From assembly GCA_034436045.1 (NCBI GenBank), contig DAOTVZ010000132.1, positions 1 through 9,812 on the forward strand: a stretch of DNA of 9,812 nt, in the 5' to 3' direction. This document shows positions 6,486-9,812 of this stretch, piece by piece (position 1 is the stretch's first letter; every line of letters starts with the position of its first letter). Below the pieces are notes generated by a model, which saw only the letters and a list, made by a program, of their open reading frames with translations, was not told where the DNA came from and searched no databases. This DNA is from H111-94 sp034436045 (GTDB lineage: Bacteria; Chloroflexota; Ktedonobacteria; Ktedonobacterales; Ktedonobacteraceae). The translations under genes and the position numbers were made by a program.

Positions 6486-8033
6486 TCATTGAATAAATCG
6501 ATAATTCCGCTCGTCGAAACGCCTTGTACGCTCTCTAAACTCAAACGTGAAACCCGGCCAGAGTGTAGTATTACGCCCATTCGTCGCCAGGTACCAGCTT
6601 TTGCAACCACCAGATGTCCAGACCGTTCCCTTCATCCTCCGCTGCACCTCTTCATTGAAACACTCCTCACTCTCCACCCTCACATCAATAGCCCGCGCAT
6701 CACGTCGCTGCATCACACGCAATGCGTCCAGAATATAGTTGAGCTGCGACTCGATCATATACACCATCGAATTATGACCCAGGCCAGTATTAGGCCCAAT
6801 CAGCAGGAAAAGGTTGGGAAAACCTGCCACTGTCGTGCCTAAATAGGCATAAGGCCCATCCTTCCATGCTTCCGCCAGCGACCGACCGCCGCTCCCGTGC
6901 ACGCATTCTGCAAAGCTCGTATCCGTCACATGAAAACCTGTAGCACAAATAATCACATCTATCTCATGCTCTCTTCCATCCTGCGTGACAATGCTATGCG
7001 CACGCACCTCGCTAATCTTCTCGGTAATAACCTCAACATTTGGTTGCATCAACGCCGGATAAAAGTCATCGGAAAGCAATATACGCTTACATCCCATCAT
7101 ATACTTCGGCGTAAGCTTCTCGCGCAAAACCAGATCAGGCACCTGCGTCTCCAGATGCTTCCTTGCCAGTTTCATCCCACGCTTCATCGCATCAGGACGA
7201 TACACAAAGCCCAACGCAAGCAACTCATGCTGCCAGTACACACGCGCACGCACCAGATGCTGGGCCAACGGCAAAAGGCAATACAGCTTTTGCTTCCATA
7301 ACGGCACAGGACGATCCATTCGCGGCACAATCCAGGGGGGTGTACGCATAAATAGCGCGAGGTGACTAACCACCGGCTGAATACACGGCACAAATTGAAC
7401 CGCCGATGCTCCCGTACCAATCACCGCCACACGCTTGCCCGTCAGATCATATCCGTGATTCCACCGCGCTGAGTGAAATAAGGTTCCCTCAAAATCTTCG
7501 ATACCCGCAATAGCTGGTAGCGATGGCTCGCTCAACGGCCCATTCCCTAGCACGAGTATGTCTGCCTTCCACACACCCCCTGTAGTGACAATATGCCAGC
7601 ATAGTTCATCCTCATTCCAGACCGCATTTAACAACTCCGTTTCCCACCGAATATGCGTCATCACCCCAAAACGGCGCGCACAACGCCGCAAATAACCGCG
7701 AATCTCAGCTTGTTGTGGAAAAAGACGGCTCCATTTCGGATTCAATGCGAAGGAGAAGGAATACAGGTTCGACGGTATATCACAGGCACAGCCAGGATAG
7801 GTGTTATCACGCCACGTCCCTCCTACATCAGAAGCTTTCTCAAATATCACAAAATCATTTTCACCCCTCTGCTTCAGCCGAATCGCCATTCCCAGACCCG
7901 AAAACCCTGTGCCCACAATAGCTACATGCACACGCCGAACCTCTGTATCATCCGTAGACACAACCTGAACTTGTGGTTGAGCAGAATCTATAACAACTGT
8001 TCTACCCCTATTGCTCACAGGAATCTGTACCAT
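6486..8033 (-). CDS. Flavin-containing monooxygenase, type I Baeyer-Villiger-like
   Basis: A 515-residue FAD- and NADPH-dependent monooxygenase. The FAD Rossmann motif is GTGFSG (41-46). Next comes GGTWRDNTYPGCACD (71-85), an exact match to the Baeyer-Villiger fingerprint [AG]GxWxxxx[FY]P[GM]xxxD. FEGTLFHSARW (181-191) matches FxGxxxHxxxW, but the following residue is N192 where P or D is usual. The NADPH motif is GTGASA (206-211), and the ATGF motif is at 364-367. The C-terminal GCKSWY...LWPGF region (476-495) is common to 4-hydroxyacetophenone-type and cyclohexanone-type members. Such enzymes insert oxygen next to a ketone, giving esters or lactones; some oxidise N or S. There is no signal peptide, so it acts in the cytoplasm. 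GGGAGGA, seven bases upstream, supports the start. It follows a hydrolase gene and leads into a MOSC gene. The real substrate is unknown. Confidence 0.9.
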   Translation of the reverse strand: MVQIPVSNRGRTVVIDSAQPQVQVVSTDDTEVRRVHVAIVGTGFSGLGMAIRLKQRGENDFVIFEKASDVGGTWRDNTYPGCACDIPSNLYSFSFALNPKWSRLFPQQAEIRGYLRRCARRFGVMTHIRWETELLNAVWNEDELCWHIVTTGGVWKADILVLGNGPLSEPSLPAIAGIEDFEGTLFHSARWNHGYDLTGKRVAVIGTGASAVQFVPCIQPVVSHLALFMRTPPWIVPRMDRPVPLWKQKLYCLLPLAQHLVRARVYWQHELLALGFVYRPDAMKRGMKLARKHLETQVPDLVLREKLTPKYMMGCKRILLSDDFYPALMQPNVEVITEKISEVRAHSIVTQDGREHEIDVIICATGFHVTDTSFAECVHGSGGRSLAEAWKDGPYAYLGTTVAGFPNLFLLIGPNTGLGHNSMVYMIESQLNYILDALRVMQRRDARAIDVRVESEECFNEEVQRRMKGTVWTSGGCKSWYLATNGRNTTLWPGFTFEFRERTRRFDERNYRFIQ

Positions 8034-8078
8034 GCCTGTTTCCTCCCTGGCCTCGTCGCCAGATGATACCTATTGCTC

Positions 8079-8095
8079 TGATATACAATATATCA
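8079..8095. promoter_or_regulatory. Perfect palindrome before the monooxygenase gene, candidate operator
   Basis: TGATATA-caa-TATATCA is a perfect inverted repeat with 7-base arms and a 3-base spacer, in the 97-base gap before the monooxygenase. On the minus strand, TGtTATGAT (an extended -10 form, hexamer at 8092-8097) overlaps it, though no good -35 is seen. It has the shape of a dimeric HTH repressor site (MarR, TetR or PadR type). The symmetry is seen; its use is inferred. Confidence 0.5.
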
Positions 8096-8127
8096 TAACA
8101 CAAGATTCCTGCCCGGTGTGGAGCGAA

Positions 8128-8829
8128 TCACCGGAGATAGCGATCAAAGAACGCCAGTATACGTCGCCGAGCATCCTGAGCAGAGGCTTCGTGATAGCCT
8201 ACACCCATAAATGTCCCCATCACTGTAAGCAAAACACTATGGTGATTGTTGAGAAAACCATGCCCCGCGTCAGCATACTCGACAATATCGTGTTCAATGC
8301 CAAGTTTCTCAAGCGCTCGTTCGAGCCGGTCGGCAGCCCCATGCAATGTACGATCCTTGCCCCCAAAACTTCCAACAATTGGACAGGCTCCCTGCAAGAT
8401 AGCCTCAGCCTCATCAGGAACCCGACCATAGTTCACGCTAGATGCCGCAAACCCGTGACCAGGAGCTAAGAGAAGTGCAAAACCACCTCCCATACAGAAA
8501 CCAATAACTCCGATCTTACCGCTACAAACAGGTTGCTCACTCAACCATTGGCGTGTAGCATCAATATCTTCAAAAGTCGCACCTTGCCGGGCTTGCAAAT
8601 CACGAAAGGTGGCTCGCAAACAACTTATCTTCCGTCCCCAGGAATAGAGGTCAGGAGCAACCGTAACATAGCCAGCGCCCGCTAGCCAGTCCGCTTGACG
8701 ACGTAAATCATCACTCATGCCAAAAGCATCATGAACCACCACAACACCAGGCCACACTCCCTCACCCCTCGGCTGAGCAAAATACCCACGCAACTGATGT
8801 TTCGGCGTTGTTATAACAATATCTGTCAT
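8128..8829 (-). CDS. Dienelactone hydrolase-family alpha/beta hydrolase
   Basis: A 233-residue cytoplasmic hydrolase of usual family length. The nucleophile elbow is GFCMGG with C112 as nucleophile. D159 (in GGKDRT) and H190 (in DAGHGF) complete a Cys-Asp-His triad in the expected order and spacing. The VVVVHDAFG segment (29-37) has D34 where the classic enzymes have glutamate (E36 of the Pseudomonas protein), which holds the cysteine in its resting state. The family hydrolyses dienelactone to maleylacetate in chlorocatechol breakdown, but most genomic members act on other esters or lactones. GAGGA upstream supports the start. It follows the amidase by 24 bases, so they are likely cotranscribed, and it precedes a Baeyer-Villiger-type monooxygenase. 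Opening a lactone or ester made by that enzyme is a reasonable but untested role. Confidence 0.9.
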   Translation of the reverse strand: MTDIVITTPKHQLRGYFAQPRGEGVWPGVVVVHDAFGMSDDLRRQADWLAGAGYVTVAPDLYSWGRKISCLRATFRDLQARQGATFEDIDATRQWLSEQPVCSGKIGVIGFCMGGGFALLLAPGHGFAASSVNYGRVPDEAEAILQGACPIVGSFGGKDRTLHGAADRLERALEKLGIEHDIVEYADAGHGFLNNHHSVLLTVMGTFMGVGYHEASAQDARRRILAFFDRYLR

Positions 8830-8853
8830 TGTGTCCTCGATAGAATGTCATGG

Positions 8854-9810
8854 CTATAAGAAAATGCTGAGCGGCAGACACGCACTCACTACCCAGTGTG
8901 GCGCATCCACAATTTCACAGATTTTCAAATCGACCGCAACGCTACACAGCATATAAGCATCAGCTCTCGTCAAACCACGTGTGCGTTGCAAATAATCGAT
9001 CATATGGCGTATCGCATTACGTGCCGCTTCTCGCAAATCTGGCCCAATGCCATCCGTGGCATAATAGGGGCCAACGTTCGCGCGCGCACCCAACGGGCCT
9101 GCCGTCAGGAACTGCGGTTCCGGCACCTGAATATCCTTGCGTACCGTGAGTCGTACTGCCGCCTGCATGGGCGTTTCAATAGCAGTACCACATACCTCGC
9201 CGTCACCCTGAGCCGCGTGCCCATCCCCAATCGAGAACAACGCCCCCTCCACTTCAACCGGCAAGTACAACTTCGCGCCACGTGTCAGGTGCTTCGTATC
9301 CATATTACCGCCATGCCGGTACGGTGGAATCGTCGAGAGCGCGCCGTCAGCCGCTGGAGCAAGACCAATCTCACCACAAAACGGAGCCAGTGGCACGCGA
9401 ATACCGGGAGCAAACTCCGCCCAGCCATCAGCCCCTCCCGTAAGCCGCCAGACTTTGAGTGCGGGTTCAGGAAATTCGTCCGCGAGCAAGCCAAAGCCTG
9501 GGATAATAGCCGTCCACCCCCACGTATCTGGTCGCAAATCAAGAAACTCGATCTCCAGTGTATCCCCCGGCACAGCCCCCTCCACATAAATAGGCCCATT
9601 GACCTGATCTACACGCGAAAAATCTAGCGCTCGCACCGCCTCAACCGTGCTATCAGGCCCAATCTGACCACACGAAGCTTCCAGCAGATCAAAACTAACT
9701 GTCTCACCAGAACGTACTGTAGCGATAGGTGGAATGCTATGATCCCACGCTAGATGCCACTGATGACGATGAATATGGATAGTATGCCCTGTCGATGCCG
9801 TCTCTGTCAT
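8854..9810 (-). CDS. Acetamidase/formamidase family protein
   Basis: A 318-residue member of the FmdA/AmdA family, which hydrolyses short amides such as formamide or acetamide to the acid and ammonia. The diagnostic block is HGGNMDTKHL (166-175), followed by LYLPVEVEGALFSIGDGHAAQGDGE (181-205), with H198 and E205 in the conserved core. NGPIYVEGAVPGD (71-83) and GWTAIIPGFGLL (98-109) also fit the family. The protein ends in the typical PHWVVSACLP segment, so the C-terminus is whole. The ATG has only two bases before it in the window; no ribosome binding site can be checked and a longer N-terminus is possible. It lies 24 bases before the hydrolase gene and is the first gene seen of this minus-strand series; its promoter is outside. 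The substrate amide cannot be told from sequence. Confidence 0.9.
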   Translation of the reverse strand: MTETASTGHTIHIHRHQWHLAWDHSIPPIATVRSGETVSFDLLEASCGQIGPDSTVEAVRALDFSRVDQVNGPIYVEGAVPGDTLEIEFLDLRPDTWGWTAIIPGFGLLADEFPEPALKVWRLTGGADGWAEFAPGIRVPLAPFCGEIGLAPAADGALSTIPPYRHGGNMDTKHLTRGAKLYLPVEVEGALFSIGDGHAAQGDGEVCGTAIETPMQAAVRLTVRKDIQVPEPQFLTAGPLGARANVGPYYATDGIGPDLREAARNAIRHMIDYLQRTRGLTRADAYMLCSVAVDLKICEIVDAPHWVVSACLPLSIFL

Positions 9811-9812
9811 AG

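Noticed and set aside
8896..9627. Plus-strand open frame of 243 codons
   Set aside because: It is antisense to the acetamidase/formamidase gene, which shows strong family motifs. The product looks like no known protein.

Overview
This is a compact bacterial window with about even base composition. It holds the end of one plus-strand gene and eight minus-strand genes. Strong GGAGG-type ribosome binding sites, 4-base ATGA gene overlaps and the protein families present fit a soil-type bacterium. A Chloroflexota (Ktedonobacteria-like) source is my guess, but nothing here proves it. I see no tRNA, rRNA, CRISPR array, insertion sequence or phage gene.

Layout from left to right. Positions 1-297 (+) are the C-terminal ACT domain of a threonine dehydratase whose catalytic part lies outside the window. 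It converges, 16 bases apart, on a minus-strand DUF2961/GH172 glycosidase (314-1405). Next comes a minus-strand operon read from 5685 down to 1548: a MarR-family repressor followed by two ABC exporter half-transporters. Each junction overlaps by ATGA. The two half-transporters look like an obligate heterodimer: one has a full catalytic ATP site (E547, H578) and the other a degenerate one (D495, Q526). Upstream of marR is a textbook sigma-70 promoter (TTGACA, 17 bases, TATAAT). A perfect ATTAGG-caa-CCTAAT palindrome covers its start point, and a second, weaker copy lies 32 bp downstream. This is a clear picture of autorepression and control of the exporter.

The right half (9810 down to 5912) is a minus-strand series: acetamidase/formamidase, dienelactone hydrolase-family hydrolase, flavin monooxygenase with Baeyer-Villiger fingerprints, and MOSC-domain protein. 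Gaps are 24, 97 and 31 bases. The 97-base gap before the monooxygenase carries a perfect TGATATA-caa-TATATCA palindrome that overlaps a possible extended -10, so the monooxygenase-MOSC pair may have its own control. A monooxygenase that turns ketones into esters or lactones next to a hydrolase that could open them suggests a small catabolic or detoxification module, but no substrate can be named from sequence.

No wholly new system is evident. The most informative parts are the regulatory architecture of the MarR/ABC operon, the palindrome before the monooxygenase, and the long dyad upstream of the GH172 gene.
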